Assembly: GCA_021781795.1 (NCBI GenBank)
Contig: JAJXWA010000001.1
Coordinates: 434,001-498,000, forward strand
Origin: Acidobacteriota bacterium
GTDB lineage: Bacteria; Acidobacteriota; Terriglobia; Terriglobales; Acidobacteriaceae
Length of the DNA: 64,000 nucleotides
Direction of reading: 5' to 3'
The notes under the pieces are model-generated. The model did not search any database. It was given only the letters and a program-made list of their open reading frames with translations, and had not been told where the DNA came from. The stretch's first letter is position 1; each line of letters begins with the position of its first letter. Shown one piece after another: positions 7,999-19,839 of the stretch. The position numbers were made by a program, and so were the translations under genes.

Positions 7999-9990
7999 AT
8001 GGACTTTCAGCTTGTGACGCAGTATAAGCCGCGTGGGGACCAGCCGCGGGCGATTGAGGAGCTGGTGGCCGGGTTGGCGGCGGGCGAGCAGCACCAGGTG
8101 CTGCTGGGCGTGACGGGGTCGGGCAAGACCTTCACGATGGCGAAGGTCATTGAGCAGTCGAACCGGCCGGCGCTGATTCTGGCGCACAACAAGACGCTGG
8201 CGGCGCAGCTCTACCACGAGTTCAAGCAGTTCTTTCCGGGGAATGCGGTCGAGTACTTCGTGAGCTACTACGACTACTACCAGCCGGAGGCGTACATTCC
8301 GGCGGGTGACCTGTATATCGAAAAGGAAGCGACGATCAACGAGGAGTTGGACAAGCTGCGGCTCTCGGCGACGCGGAGCTTGTTTGAGCGGCGGGACGCG
8401 ATCATTGTGAGCTCCGTCAGTTGTATTTATGGCCTGGGGTCACCGGAGGCGTACTACGGGATGCTGCTGCTGCTGGAAAAGGGGCAGCAGATCAGCCGCA
8501 AGGACATTACGCGGCGGCTGGTGGAGATTCTCTACGAGCGGAATGATACGGACTTCCGGCGCGGGACGTTTCGCGTGCGGGGCGACGTAATTGAGGTCTT
8601 CCCTACCTACGACGAGAGCGCCTACCGGATTGAGATGTTCGGGGATGAGATTGAATCGCTGGCGCAGATTGATCCGCTGTTTGGAACGGTGAAGCAGAAG
8701 TACGCGCGGCTGCCGATCTATCCCAAGAGCCACTATGTGGTGCAGCCGGAGCGGAAGGCGGAGGCGATTGAGTCGATTCTGGCGGAGCTGCACGAGTGGG
8801 TGGGCAAGCTGGAGGCCGAGGGGCGGATGGTGGAGGCCCAGCGCGTGAACCAGCGGACGCGATTTGACCTGGAGATGATCAAGTCGATGGGCTACTGCCA
8901 CGGGATTGAGAACTACTCGCGGCACTTCAGCGGGCGGCTGCCGGGCGAGCCTCCACCGACGCTGCTGGACTACTTTCCGCGGGACTTTCTGCTGTTTGTG
9001 GACGAAAGCCACGCTACGATTCCGCAGGTGCACGGGATGTGGTTTGGGGATCGCAGCCGGAAGCAGAACCTGGTGGATTACGGGTTTCGGCTGCCCTCGG
9101 CGATGGACAACCGGCCGCTGAAGTTTGAGGAGTTTGAGAACCGGGTACATCAGACGATTTATGTGTCGGCGACGCCGGGGCCGTATGAGCTGACGCGGGC
9201 GGCGGGCGTGGTGGTGGAACAGGTGATCCGGCCGACGGGGCTGATTGACCCGGAGGTGGAGGTGCGGCCGGTGAAGGGGCAGATTGACGACCTGCTGGCG
9301 GAGATTCGCGACCGGGCAAAGAAGGGCGAGCGGGTGCTGGTGACGACGCTGACCAAGCGGATGGCCGAGGACCTCGCGGGCTACTACACCGAGGTGGGGG
9401 TGAAGTGCCGGTATATGCACTCGGAGATTGAGACGCTGGAGCGGGTGCGGCTGCTGGCGGGGCTGCGCAAGGGCGAGTACGACGTGCTGATTGGGATCAA
9501 CCTGCTGCGCGAGGGGCTGGATCTGCCGGAGGTGTCGCTGGTGGCGATTCTGGATGCGGATAAGGAGGGCTTTCTGCGCTCGACGGGCTCGCTGATCCAG
9601 ACGATGGGGCGCGCAGCGCGGCATGTGGAGGGCCGGGCGATTCTGTATGCGGATCGGGTGACGGACTCGATGCGGCAGGCGATGGGCGAAACAGATCGAC
9701 GGCGGGCGATTCAGCGGGCGTACAACGAGGAGCATGGGATTACGCCGCAGAGCGTGGTAAGCGCGGTGGATATGGGGCTGGCCCAGATCTTGAAGGCCGA
9801 GTATGGGGATGTGGCCGAGGAAGAGACGGCCGGGATTCCGGAGTTCAACTCGCAGGCGGAGGTGGATGCCTTCATCGGCAAGCTGGAGACCGAGATGCGC
9901 GAGGCGGCGAAGAAGTTCGAGTTTGAGAAGGCGGCGAAGCTGCGGGACAGCATCAAGGAGCTGCGGGACAAAAAATTTCTTTTTGGGTGA
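7999..9990 (+). CDS. uvrB: Excinuclease ABC subunit B
   Basis: 663 residues, full length. UvrB is the damage-verifying helicase-like subunit of nucleotide excision repair, loaded by UvrA and then bound by UvrC. Seen here: Walker A GVTGSGKT, the damage-probing beta-hairpin segment [12 protein letters not shown], the Walker B-like [11 protein letters not shown], helicase motifs V-VI ([22 protein letters not shown]) and a C-terminal UVR domain ([13 protein letters not shown]) for UvrC contact. The ATG has no Shine-Dalgarno site but directly follows an extended -10 box. uvrA lies about 7 kb away on the opposite strand. Confidence 0.98.
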   Translation: MDFQLVTQYKPRGDQPRAIEELVAGLAAGEQHQVLLGVTGSGKTFTMAKVIEQSNRPALILAHNKTLAAQLYHEFKQFFPGNAVEYFVSYYDYYQPEAYIPAGDLYIEKEATINEELDKLRLSATRSLFERRDAIIVSSVSCIYGLGSPEAYYGMLLLLEKGQQISRKDITRRLVEILYERNDTDFRRGTFRVRGDVIEVFPTYDESAYRIEMFGDEIESLAQIDPLFGTVKQKYARLPIYPKSHYVVQPERKAEAIESILAELHEWVGKLEAEGRMVEAQRVNQRTRFDLEMIKSMGYCHGIENYSRHFSGRLPGEPPPTLLDYFPRDFLLFVDESHATIPQVHGMWFGDRSRKQNLVDYGFRLPSAMDNRPLKFEEFENRVHQTIYVSATPGPYELTRAAGVVVEQVIRPTGLIDPEVEVRPVKGQIDDLLAEIRDRAKKGERVLVTTLTKRMAEDLAGYYTEVGVKCRYMHSEIETLERVRLLAGLRKGEYDVLIGINLLREGLDLPEVSLVAILDADKEGFLRSTGSLIQTMGRAARHVEGRAILYADRVTDSMRQAMGETDRRRAIQRAYNEEHGITPQSVVSAVDMGLAQILKAEYGDVAEEETAGIPEFNSQAEVDAFIGKLETEMREAAKKFEFEKAAKLRDSIKELRDKKFLFG

Positions 9991-10117
9991 TGGATGCGCC
10001 CACGAAAAACCCGGAGAAAGAACGAAGGCAACCGAAGGATGCGATGCGCCATCGTAGAGGATTAAGTTCGTAAATTCCTGGTCCGGCCACTGCTGGGCTG
10101 CACGGGCTTAGGGGATC

Positions 10118-10519
10118 ATGGCGAAAATTTTGCTTGTGGACGACGACCCATTCCAGGCGATCGCACGCAAGTCGCTGCTGGGGAAGCGATTCAAAGACGT
10201 AGAACGTGCAGCGGATGCCGCAGAGGCTTTGTGCCTGCTGGAGCAGCCGGAGTTTGCCGACAAACTGGGGCTGGTGATCTCCGGGCTGCACATGCCGGGT
10301 ATCACAGGTCCTGAGTTTGTAGCGGAGCTGCATGCAAGGCGGCCGAAGGTTCCTGTGATCGTGCTCGGCAACCAGCAGGATGCCGCCGCTGACTACGAGA
10401 TGGAAGGTGTGTGTTTTTTGCCGCGTTCTGCACCTTCCGAGGAAGTTCTTTCGATGGCAAGCGAGCTGCTGGAACACGCGGCCGGGAAGACACCGAAGCG
10501 GCACATCGCCGCGCGATAG
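10118..10519 (+). CDS. Receiver-like (CheY-fold) protein lacking phosphorylation residues
   Basis: 133 residues, a single receiver domain with a short basic tail and no output domain. The N-terminus keeps the acidic pocket (LLVDDD, D8-D10), but the phospho-acceptor aspartate is glycine (G56, in VISGLHMPG), the conserved Thr/Ser on strand 4 is glycine (G84, in VIVLGNQ) and the strand-5 lysine is arginine (R103, in FLPRSAP). All three phosphorelay residues are therefore missing, so it should not be a normal response regulator; it may be a pseudo-receiver working by protein binding. A GGGGATC stretch just before the ATG serves as ribosome site. It stands alone between uvrB and the ccm genes, with no sensor kinase nearby. 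Confidence 0.85.
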   Translation: MAKILLVDDDPFQAIARKSLLGKRFKDVERAADAAEALCLLEQPEFADKLGLVISGLHMPGITGPEFVAELHARRPKVPVIVLGNQQDAAADYEMEGVCFLPRSAPSEEVLSMASELLEHAAGKTPKRHIAAR

Positions 10520-10545
10520 GCATCCCTCCATCTCTCCAACCACGG

Positions 10546-10561
10546 TGTGAGGTAAATCACA
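10546..10561. promoter_or_regulatory. CRP/FNR-family binding palindrome upstream of ccmF
   Basis: TGTGA (10546-10550), six-base spacer GGTAAA, TCACA (10557-10561): an exact match to the CRP half-site arrangement, and the palindrome extends by one base on each side (G...T gives a near match). It ends 90 bases before the ccmF ATG. A very similar site is at 60067. The regulator is not in the window. Confidence 0.5.
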
Positions 10562-10651
10562 TCCGACTGCCCTATTCTTATTGAAGAATGAGCTTGCTGG
10601 CGGTGCGGTACGGGCTGCCAGTCTGCATGCGAGAATCGTGGTGGAGACGAG

Positions 10652-12715
10652 ATGGCAGCCTTTGGCAGTTTTGTCCTTTTGATTGCGCTGGCCCTGGCCG
10701 CGTACAACCTGTTTGCCGGCGCGGTGGCGCTGCGGCTGATTGCGACGGGCCAGCCGGCACGGATTTCACCGGAGCGGCTGGCGGATACGGCGCGGCGAGC
10801 GGGCATCGCGGGGTTTGTGGCCGTGACCGGGGCGGCGTTCGCGCTGGTGTGGCTAGTTTTTGCGAACGACTTTTCCATTGCTTACATTGCCGAGCACTCG
10901 AACCGGGCGCTGCCCGCGGCGTATAAATTTGCCGCGTTGTGGAGCGGGCAGGAGGGTTCCCTTCTGCTGTGGGCGTGGCTCTTGGGGGCTTACGGTTTTG
11001 TGCTGCGGCTGCTGCATAAGACCGACGTGAAGCTCTATGCCTATGCCGGGACGATTCTGGCCGGCGTGCAGGTGTTCTTTCTTACGCTGGTGAACTTTGT
11101 GGCGCCGCCGTTTTCGCTGCTGCGGGGTGCGATTCCCGATGACGGCAATGGGTTGAATCCCCTGCTGCAATACCCGGAGATGGTCATCCATCCGCCGATG
11201 TTGTACCTGGGCTATGTGGGATTCACGGTTCCCTTTGCCTTTGCATTGGGCGCGCTGATGATGCGGTATCCCGGTGAAAAGTGGATCAAGATTACGCGGA
11301 GCTGGACGCTGGTGACGTGGCTCTTCCTGACGATGGGGATCTTTCTTGGGATGCACTGGGCGTATGCGGTGCTGGGTTGGGGCGGCTACTGGGGCTGGGA
11401 CCCGGTGGAGAATGCGAGCTTCATGCCGTGGTTGACCGGGACGGCGTTTCTGCACTCGGTGATGATGCAGGAGCGAAAGGGGATGATGAAGAGCTGGAAT
11501 GTGTGGCTCATCTTCTCGACCTTCGCGCTTTCGATCCTGGGTACGCTGCTGACGCGCGGCGGGCTGGTGAGTTCGGTGCATGCCTTCGCACAGTCGTCCA
11601 TCGGCAACTGGTTTGTGGCCTTTCTGGTGATTGTGCTAGCGGTATGCATCTTCACTTACGTTCTGCAGCGGAGCCACCTGCAAAGCGAGCAGCGGCTGGA
11701 GTCGCTGGTGAGCCGCGAGTCGAGCTTCCTCTTTAACAACCTGGTGCTGCTGGCGGCATGCTTTGTGATTCTGTGGGGCACACTGTTCCCCATTCTCTCC
11801 GAGTATGTGCAGGGCACGAAGGTGACGGTGGGCGCACCGTTCTATAACCGCGTGGCGGTGCCGATTGGGCTGTTCCTGCTGTTCCTGACCGGCGTGGGAC
11901 CGCTGCTGCCGTGGCGGTCAACCTCGCTGCGGGCAGTTCGGCGAAACTTTGTGATTCCGTCGATTGCGCTGTGGGGCACGTTGATTGTGTGCCTGGTGGC
12001 GGGCGTAAAGCCGTGGCACGACGGAAGCTTTGACGCGGGCAACTTCTACGCGCTGGTCGCCTTTGGATTGTCGGCGGGGGTGTTTACGGCGATTCTTTCG
12101 GAGTATCTGCGCGGCGCGAACGTGATTCGCAAGCAGACGCGACGGAATCTTTTCTCGGCGATGTATCTGCTGATCCGGCGCAATACGCGGCGATACGGCG
12201 GCTACCTGATCCACATTGGCGTGGTGATTGTGGTGGTGGGGCTGGCGGGTTCGGCCTTCAACCGCAACAGCGAAAGCGAACTGACGCTGAACAGCACCAT
12301 GTCGGTGGGTCCGTACACGCTGAAGTGCGTGGGCTTCACGCAGGACTCGAACCTGAACTACAACTCCGAATACGCGCTGCTGGATGTGTATCGCGGCGGC
12401 AAGAAGCAGTTCCAGATGACGCCGGAGAAGCGCGTCTACCTGGCGAGCCAGCAGCCGCAGACGATGGTGGCGATCCACTCGGTGCCGGGCTGGGACCTGT
12501 ATGTGGTGTATGAAGGCACGAATCCGGATACGGGCAATCCCATCATCAAGGCGTTTCTGAATCCGCTGGTGAGCTGGATCTGGGCGGGCGTAATCTTTAT
12601 CGTCCTTGGGACATTTGTGGCGCTGACGCCGAACCTGGCGCCCGCGACTGTGGCGCTGCGGGTAGCGGCTGCGCAGCCCTCTACCGCCGAGGCGGCAGTG
12701 CGAGGGGGCGACTGA
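10652..12715 (+). CDS. ccmF: Cytochrome c maturation heme lyase component CcmF
   Basis: 687-residue, many-pass membrane protein of the Ccm (system I) pathway, which attaches heme to apocytochrome c in the periplasm together with CcmH. The tryptophan-rich WWD-type heme-handling signature is clear: GWGGYWGWDPVENASFMPW, preceded by EMVIHPPMLYLGY. Around 15 hydrophobic segments are visible, with conserved periplasmic histidines, and a C-terminal periplasmic domain before a last membrane helix. GGAGACGAG precedes the ATG at suitable distance. The stop overlaps the ccmH start (TGATG), so the two are co-translated. The other Ccm genes (A, B, C, E, G) are not in the window. Confidence 0.95.
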   Translation: MAAFGSFVLLIALALAAYNLFAGAVALRLIATGQPARISPERLADTARRAGIAGFVAVTGAAFALVWLVFANDFSIAYIAEHSNRALPAAYKFAALWSGQEGSLLLWAWLLGAYGFVLRLLHKTDVKLYAYAGTILAGVQVFFLTLVNFVAPPFSLLRGAIPDDGNGLNPLLQYPEMVIHPPMLYLGYVGFTVPFAFALGALMMRYPGEKWIKITRSWTLVTWLFLTMGIFLGMHWAYAVLGWGGYWGWDPVENASFMPWLTGTAFLHSVMMQERKGMMKSWNVWLIFSTFALSILGTLLTRGGLVSSVHAFAQSSIGNWFVAFLVIVLAVCIFTYVLQRSHLQSEQRLESLVSRESSFLFNNLVLLAACFVILWGTLFPILSEYVQGTKVTVGAPFYNRVAVPIGLFLLFLTGVGPLLPWRSTSLRAVRRNFVIPSIALWGTLIVCLVAGVKPWHDGSFDAGNFYALVAFGLSAGVFTAILSEYLRGANVIRKQTRRNLFSAMYLLIRRNTRRYGGYLIHIGVVIVVVGLAGSAFNRNSESELTLNSTMSVGPYTLKCVGFTQDSNLNYNSEYALLDVYRGGKKQFQMTPEKRVYLASQQPQTMVAIHSVPGWDLYVVYEGTNPDTGNPIIKAFLNPLVSWIWAGVIFIVLGTFVALTPNLAPATVALRVAAAQPSTAEAAVRGGD

Positions 12716-13215
12716 TGCAAAAGAGAATGAGCGGGTCCACCTGGATGAAGGCTGCGCAGGCGCTGCTGTTGGCTGTGGCGGTGTGCTTCTGGACCGGCGC
12801 GGCAAGCGATAGCGCACGATTCAACAACCTGAGCCACCGGCTGATGTGCACCTGCGGGTGCGCGCAACTGCTGGGCGAGTGCAACCATGTGGGCTGCACG
12901 GAGTCTGGACGGGAGCGCAACGAATTAAGCGCGGCAATCGCCTCGGGCGCGACAGACGATCAGATTCTGGGGAGCTTTGCGGCGAAGTATGGTGTGACAG
13001 CGCTGGCTGCTCCGCCGACGAAGGGCTTCAGCCTGGTGGCATGGGTTGCGCCGTTTGCGGTGTTTGCCGCGGCGCTGCTGGGAACGATTCTGCTGGTGCG
13101 GCACTGGTCATTGGGCAGGGCTGCAGCATCGGCACAGGCGATGACGCCGGAGATGGTGGCGCTGCGCGAAAAGATTCGCCGCGAGACCGAAGCGGGCGCG
13201 GACGGAGGGGTATAA
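12715..13215 (+). CDS. ccmH: Cytochrome c maturation thiol-reductase CcmH
   Basis: 166 residues. CcmH/CycL keeps apocytochrome cysteines reduced and ready for heme ligation by CcmF. An N-terminal signal or anchor helix (residues 12-30) is followed by the cysteine region LMCTCGCAQLLGECNH and VGC, which is the CxCxC variant rather than the classical LRCxxCQ. A second membrane helix lies at about 102-125 with a short cytoplasmic tail. The start codon overlaps the ccmF stop by one base. The next gene begins three bases after its stop. Confidence 0.9.
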   Translation: MQKRMSGSTWMKAAQALLLAVAVCFWTGAASDSARFNNLSHRLMCTCGCAQLLGECNHVGCTESGRERNELSAAIASGATDDQILGSFAAKYGVTALAAPPTKGFSLVAWVAPFAVFAAALLGTILLVRHWSLGRAAASAQAMTPEMVALREKIRRETEAGADGGV

Positions 13216-13218
13216 GCG

Positions 13219-13497
13219 ATGACGGAACTGCAGGGCGTGATTGCGGGGGCGATGCTGGCGCTGGCGCTGGGAATCTACACCTTCTGGCCGGAGAACGCGT
13301 TTGCGAACCAGCGAGAAAAGACGCGGCTGGACTATCTGCTGGAGCGCAAGGAGCAGTTGTATGAGAACCTGCGCGATCTGAACTTTGAGCACCGCGCGGG
13401 CAAGTATCCGGAAGAGGATTTTCTGACGCAGCGGGCGCTGCTGGAAGACGAGACGGCGCAGTTGCTGGCCGAGATTGAGCATCTGCAGCAGGCATGA
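13219..13497 (+). CDS. Small membrane-anchored coiled-coil protein, CcmI-like
   Basis: 92 residues: one N-terminal membrane helix (about 5-23, VIAGAMLALALGIYTFWP) followed by a charged coiled coil (KTRLDYLLERKEQLYENLRD, broken here at its limit). This resembles the N-terminal anchor-plus-helix part of CcmI/CycH, which presents apocytochrome c to the CcmF-CcmH complex, but the TPR domain of full CcmI is absent. It starts three bases after ccmH and is clearly part of the same operon. A specific role in heme attachment is inferred from position. Confidence 0.75.
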   Translation: MTELQGVIAGAMLALALGIYTFWPENAFANQREKTRLDYLLERKEQLYENLRDLNFEHRAGKYPEEDFLTQRALLEDETAQLLAEIEHLQQA

Positions 13498-13540
13498 GGC
13501 TGACACGGGTTTTCGAAAAGACAAGGAATCCACGAACAAG

Positions 13541-14824
13541 ATGAAAGCGATGAAGCAAGTTCTGTATGCGGCGGCGATGAGTGTGTGCCTTTGCGGAGCG
13601 TTGGCGCAGGCGGCCAGCGTAAGCGGCACGGTGACGAACAAGACGACAGGCAAGCCGGCGGCGGGCGACAAGGTGGCGCTGGTGGACGTGCAGGCTGGGA
13701 TGGCCGAGGTGGCGCAGGCGACGACGGATGCGCAGGGCCGCTACACGCTGAATGAGCCGGGCAGCGGACCGTATCTGGTTCGCGTGACGCACCAAGGCGC
13801 GGGATACTTTATCGCGGCGCCGCAGGGCGGCGGGCCGGGCGACATTCCCGTGTACGATGTGGCCGCGAAGGTGGACGGCGTTTCCATCGAGGCGGATGTG
13901 ATTGAGCTGGAGACCGACAACGGTGGGCTGCACGTGACGGAGCGGTACTTTGTGCATAACACGAGTTCGCCGCCGAAGACGGAGTGGAGCCCGAAGACGT
14001 TTGTGGTTTCGCTCCCCGCAGGGGCGACGATTGTGGGCACGGCGGCGCAGAGGCCGACGGGACTGCCGACGAGCGTGCGACTGGACCCGGCGGGGCCGAA
14101 GGACCAGTACGCCTTCAACTTTCCGATTCAGCCGGACGAAGGCGAGAAGGACACGCTTTTCCAGCTTGAATACACGCTGCCGTACAGCGATGGGAAGTTC
14201 ACCTTTCATCCCAGGCCGTCGCTGCCAACGCAGAATGTGGGCGTGCTGCTGCCGAAGAGCATGACGTTCGCGGCAGGCTCGGGCTCGGTCTTCCAGCAGG
14301 TGCAGGAAGACCCGGGCGTGCAGACCTTTGTAGCGCGGAATCTGGCGCCGGGCGCGGCGTTGGAGTTTACGGTGAGCGGCACGGGCAGCATGCCGCGGGG
14401 ACAACAGGCCGCGGGCCCGCAGGGCGGCGACAACAGCGGCCAGGCTAGCCCCGCGAACGGGCAACCGGGCGGGGGCATTGGCGAACCGATCAACACACCG
14501 GATCCGCTGTCGAAGTACAAGTGGTGGATTCTGGGCGGACTGGCGCTGGTGCTGGCGGCGGCTGCGGCCTTCCTGCTGCGCAAGCCTGCGGGCGCGGTGA
14601 CGACGGGATCTGCAGTGGCTGCGTCTGCTGGGGGTGCGACGGCGGCGTATGTGCCGACGGGCTCACCTGCGGCGAAGAATACGGCGCTGCTGAATGCGCT
14701 GAAGGAAGAGCTCTTCTCGCTGGAAAGTGAGAAGCTCTCCGGCAAAGTGAAGCCGGAAGAGTACGCCGAGGTGAAGGCGGCGCTGGAGACGGTGCTGAAG
14801 CGGGCGCTGAAGCGGAGTTCGTAA
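13541..14824 (+). CDS. Exported protein with carboxypeptidase-regulatory-like domain and C-terminal membrane anchor
   Basis: About 427 residues from the ATG at 13541; an earlier in-frame start would lie inside the upstream gene and precede the signal peptide. Order: signal peptide (QVLYAAAMSVCLCGALAQA), a beta-sandwich of the carboxypeptidase-regulatory type (SGTVTNKTTGKPAAGDKV), a larger beta-rich extracytoplasmic part, a Gly/Pro/Gln-rich linker, one membrane helix (WWILGGLALVLAAAAAFLL) and a cytoplasmic tail with a helical EELFSLESEKLSGKVKPEEY segment. The tail resembles the charged helix of the small upstream protein. It follows the ccm genes by 43 bases, so may be co-transcribed. Function unknown. 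Confidence 0.8.
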   Translation: MKAMKQVLYAAAMSVCLCGALAQAASVSGTVTNKTTGKPAAGDKVALVDVQAGMAEVAQATTDAQGRYTLNEPGSGPYLVRVTHQGAGYFIAAPQGGGPGDIPVYDVAAKVDGVSIEADVIELETDNGGLHVTERYFVHNTSSPPKTEWSPKTFVVSLPAGATIVGTAAQRPTGLPTSVRLDPAGPKDQYAFNFPIQPDEGEKDTLFQLEYTLPYSDGKFTFHPRPSLPTQNVGVLLPKSMTFAAGSGSVFQQVQEDPGVQTFVARNLAPGAALEFTVSGTGSMPRGQQAAGPQGGDNSGQASPANGQPGGGIGEPINTPDPLSKYKWWILGGLALVLAAAAAFLLRKPAGAVTTGSAVAASAGGATAAYVPTGSPAAKNTALLNALKEELFSLESEKLSGKVKPEEYAEVKAALETVLKRALKRSS

Positions 14825-14842
14825 GCGCGGTGGTCGTGGTAT

Positions 14843-14868
14843 TCCGGGCCTCACAACCGAGGCCTGGG
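14843..14868. repeat. Diverged CCCAGG-family palindrome between convergent genes
   Basis: Arms TCCGGGCCTC (14843-14852) and GAGGCCTGGG (14859-14868) with loop ACAACC; pairing includes two G-U positions. It sits between two convergent stop codons, where it could also serve as a transcript end. Confidence 0.5.
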
Positions 14869-14902
14869 AGCATCCAACCCACTTCAGCAAGTTCCCCTGT
14901 GG

Positions 14903-15667
14903 TTAGCGAGCAGTCAGTGCGAAATGCGCCATCGATTGCGGGTCTCTTTCCCCGCTGCCAGATCTTTCGGTCTTGCACGCGATGAAGACGCATTCCCCTC
15001 GATTTAGACCGTATTGTGCGCTGCGAGGGCCGTCCGCCTGAAACTCCTCAAGGTCGAATCCGTGGGAACAAATGCGCTCGCGGAAATCGCGCCCGTAAAA
15101 CCGCACGTGATCAGACTGTGCGAAGTGACGCTCGCGATCTGGCTTTTGCGTAATCTGCGGATCTTCGTAAGTGTGCTCCCATGCCTCAACGATGGGTACC
15201 ATCGCGATGAGGCGACCACCGGGAGTAAGAATTCTCTTGATTTCCTCCAATGCAGCTTCGTCGTCCACATGCTCGAGCACGTGATTGGCGATGACGACAT
15301 TGACGGAACTGGACGGAAGAGCGATGTTTTCGATGTTCAAGGGGATGGAGCCGGGCTGGGGTTTGCAATCTGCGGACTGGTAGGATGCGCTCTTGTCACG
15401 GATGATGCCCGACAGACAGGGTTCTGGTGCAAAGTGGAGAACCCTGTCGGCCTCGGAGAGCAGCGGGCGCTCGTGCAGCGCGAGGCATAGCAGACGGTGG
15501 CGCTCTAAAGAGCCGCATTTCGGACAGACTGCATTGCTGCGCGGAACGAGGCCGAAGGGTTTGAACCTGCCGACGAAGTGGCAGATTGGACACTCAATGG
15601 AATAGGGACCTGAGTACAGAATTCGACGAGAAACAAATGAAGCGATTCGATTGAACAGAGATGTCAA
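14903..15667 (-). CDS. SAM-dependent class I methyltransferase with N-terminal zinc ribbon
   Basis: About 254 residues. An N-terminal zinc-ribbon pair (ECPICHF ... VCPKCGSLERHR) precedes a Rossmann methyltransferase domain: VLHFAPEPCLSGII as motif I variant, SADCKPQPG, NVVIANHVLEHVDDE as motif IV, and the post-motif RILTPGGRLIAMVPI. These proteins are often found in surface-polysaccharide regions, but the substrate is not evident. I chose the TTG at 15667 because GGAGGAAG lies about seven bases before it; an ATG at 15694 is in frame but has no ribosome site. It is isolated, next to a 1.1 kb gene-poor stretch, so may be a remnant of a transferred segment. Confidence 0.85.
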   Translation of the reverse strand: MTSLFNRIASFVSRRILYSGPYSIECPICHFVGRFKPFGLVPRSNAVCPKCGSLERHRLLCLALHERPLLSEADRVLHFAPEPCLSGIIRDKSASYQSADCKPQPGSIPLNIENIALPSSSVNVVIANHVLEHVDDEAALEEIKRILTPGGRLIAMVPIVEAWEHTYEDPQITQKPDRERHFAQSDHVRFYGRDFRERICSHGFDLEEFQADGPRSAQYGLNRGECVFIACKTERSGSGERDPQSMAHFALTAR

Positions 15668-16624
15668 AATGCTTCCTCCGATGCCACCATTCATGAATGG
15701 GCGGCAGTGGTGTCAACTGGTCAGGTCACGGGGCTCAAGGAAAGCATGTCCGATTACTCCTGCCGGCAGCAGCGTGTGTGCCCTTTCACGGTCAGGAGAC
15801 TCAATTACACCTCCGGCGCGTCACCCCCAAGTGAAAGTCTCTTGGGGAAGGCGTCGTATTGAGTTTGTGTTTTATCGTTGCCTTTTTGAGACGAGCAGGC
15901 AACTCGCGCTATTTCCCAAGTCGATCGATTCGTCAGAACGCCTACAAAAGAACAACCTGGTAAGAGATGCAACAGTGACCGCAGCCACCCGCGTGAGAAG
16001 CACCTCGACGCTTTGACGCGGTCCAGTTTGGTCTGTACCCAGATAAATCGCCTCTTGGAACGAGGCAACTTTACGACCACGTTTGAGGTCAGAGTACAAG
16101 GATCCGCGGTGGGTCACTAGTGGCCACAAGACTCCGGAGTACAGAGAAATGGAGACTGAGGACAGGGAATATCTTCCCCGTACCTCTTTGACCGAGGGTT
16201 GCAGCGTGTTCGGTCTGCGGAGCGCATCTCATTCTTCGCGTGCCATGCGGATCTTGTGGACCTGCAATATGTGACTGCCAGGAATGGCATTACGGACGCT
16301 CTTGCGAACACCGCAAGAACGACGCTCCTTCCTGTAGCGAGACAATGCTTCGCCATGCCTTCGATGTCACTCAACCGCGGGCCCAGTTCCCGAACGACCA
16401 GTGGCCCATGATCTTGGCATGCTGCTTGTTCCACGAGCACGGGTATCCGGGTCTCAGAGGGTGGGGCCAGGGCGCGTACCGGACGAGAAGCAGATCCTTC
16501 GCTCTACTCACCATACGCTCTGCGCTGAGGAAGATGTGGGGTAGAAGGTGGCTGGTCTCCTCCGGGGGTTGAAACCACCACCTTCATCATGTGTGGATTG
16601 CATGCGGGCTTAGGGCTGTGCCTA

Positions 16625-16650
16625 CCCAGGTCTCAGAAACGAGACCTGGG
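16625..16650. repeat. CCCAGGTCTC palindrome, perfect copy
   Basis: Arms CCCAGGTCTC (16625-16634) and GAGACCTGGG (16641-16650), loop AGAAAC: a perfect 10-bp stem. It is the best copy of the family in the window and lies 85 bases before a second copy in the same orientation. Confidence 0.75.
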
Positions 16651-16709
16651 ACATCCATTTTCATGCTGAGTCTGCGTGAAACCAGGAACACCCGACGCGC
16701 TTGTGCATT

Positions 16710-16735
16710 CCCAGGTCTCAGAAGCGAGACCTGGA
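16710..16735. repeat. CCCAGGTCTC palindrome, near-perfect copy
   Basis: Arms CCCAGGTCTC (16710-16719) and GAGACCTGGA (16726-16735), loop AGAAGC; 9 of 10 bases pair. Direct repeat of the copy at 16625, with the following bases (ACAYCC-like) also similar. Confidence 0.7.
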
Positions 16736-16788
16736 ACACCCGCGGTTTGTTGTGGGATCAGCGTCGCCAAGACCTAAGCCACACGGCG

Positions 16789-19686
<2,898 letters not shown>

Positions 19687-19839
19687 AGGGAAGGCACCGG
19701 ATGAAAGTTGGCCAGCCGCGCCTGTGCGCGCTCAGAGCAGTTCAGGACAAGGACGGCCATTCTTGATTATAGGGCGCAGGGGGTTGAGCGTGCGGAGCCG
19801 GAGAGACGCGCGGGAAGTAGACTGAAGAAGAGGTAGGGT

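Larger units (their letters stand above)
15695..16788. other. Gene-poor region of about 1.1 kb
   Basis: No open frame here has plausible protein composition, a ribosome site or a recognisable motif; base composition looks more AT-rich than the neighbours. It holds two palindromes of the CCCAGG family (16625 and 16710) and an 8-bp inverted repeat GAAGGTGG (16544-16551)/CCACCTTC (16578-16585). I saw no tRNA-like cloverleaf or known small RNA. It may be decayed DNA or a repeat-accumulation site. Confidence 0.5.

Noticed and set aside
13028-14464. Long minus-strand frame opposite ccmH and the exported beta protein
   Set aside because: Arg/His/Pro-rich shadow of plus-strand genes; no ribosome site.
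15695-16788. tRNA or small structured RNA in the gene desert
   Set aside because: I looked for a TTCGA arm with acceptor pairing and a CCA end and found none; only simple palindromes.
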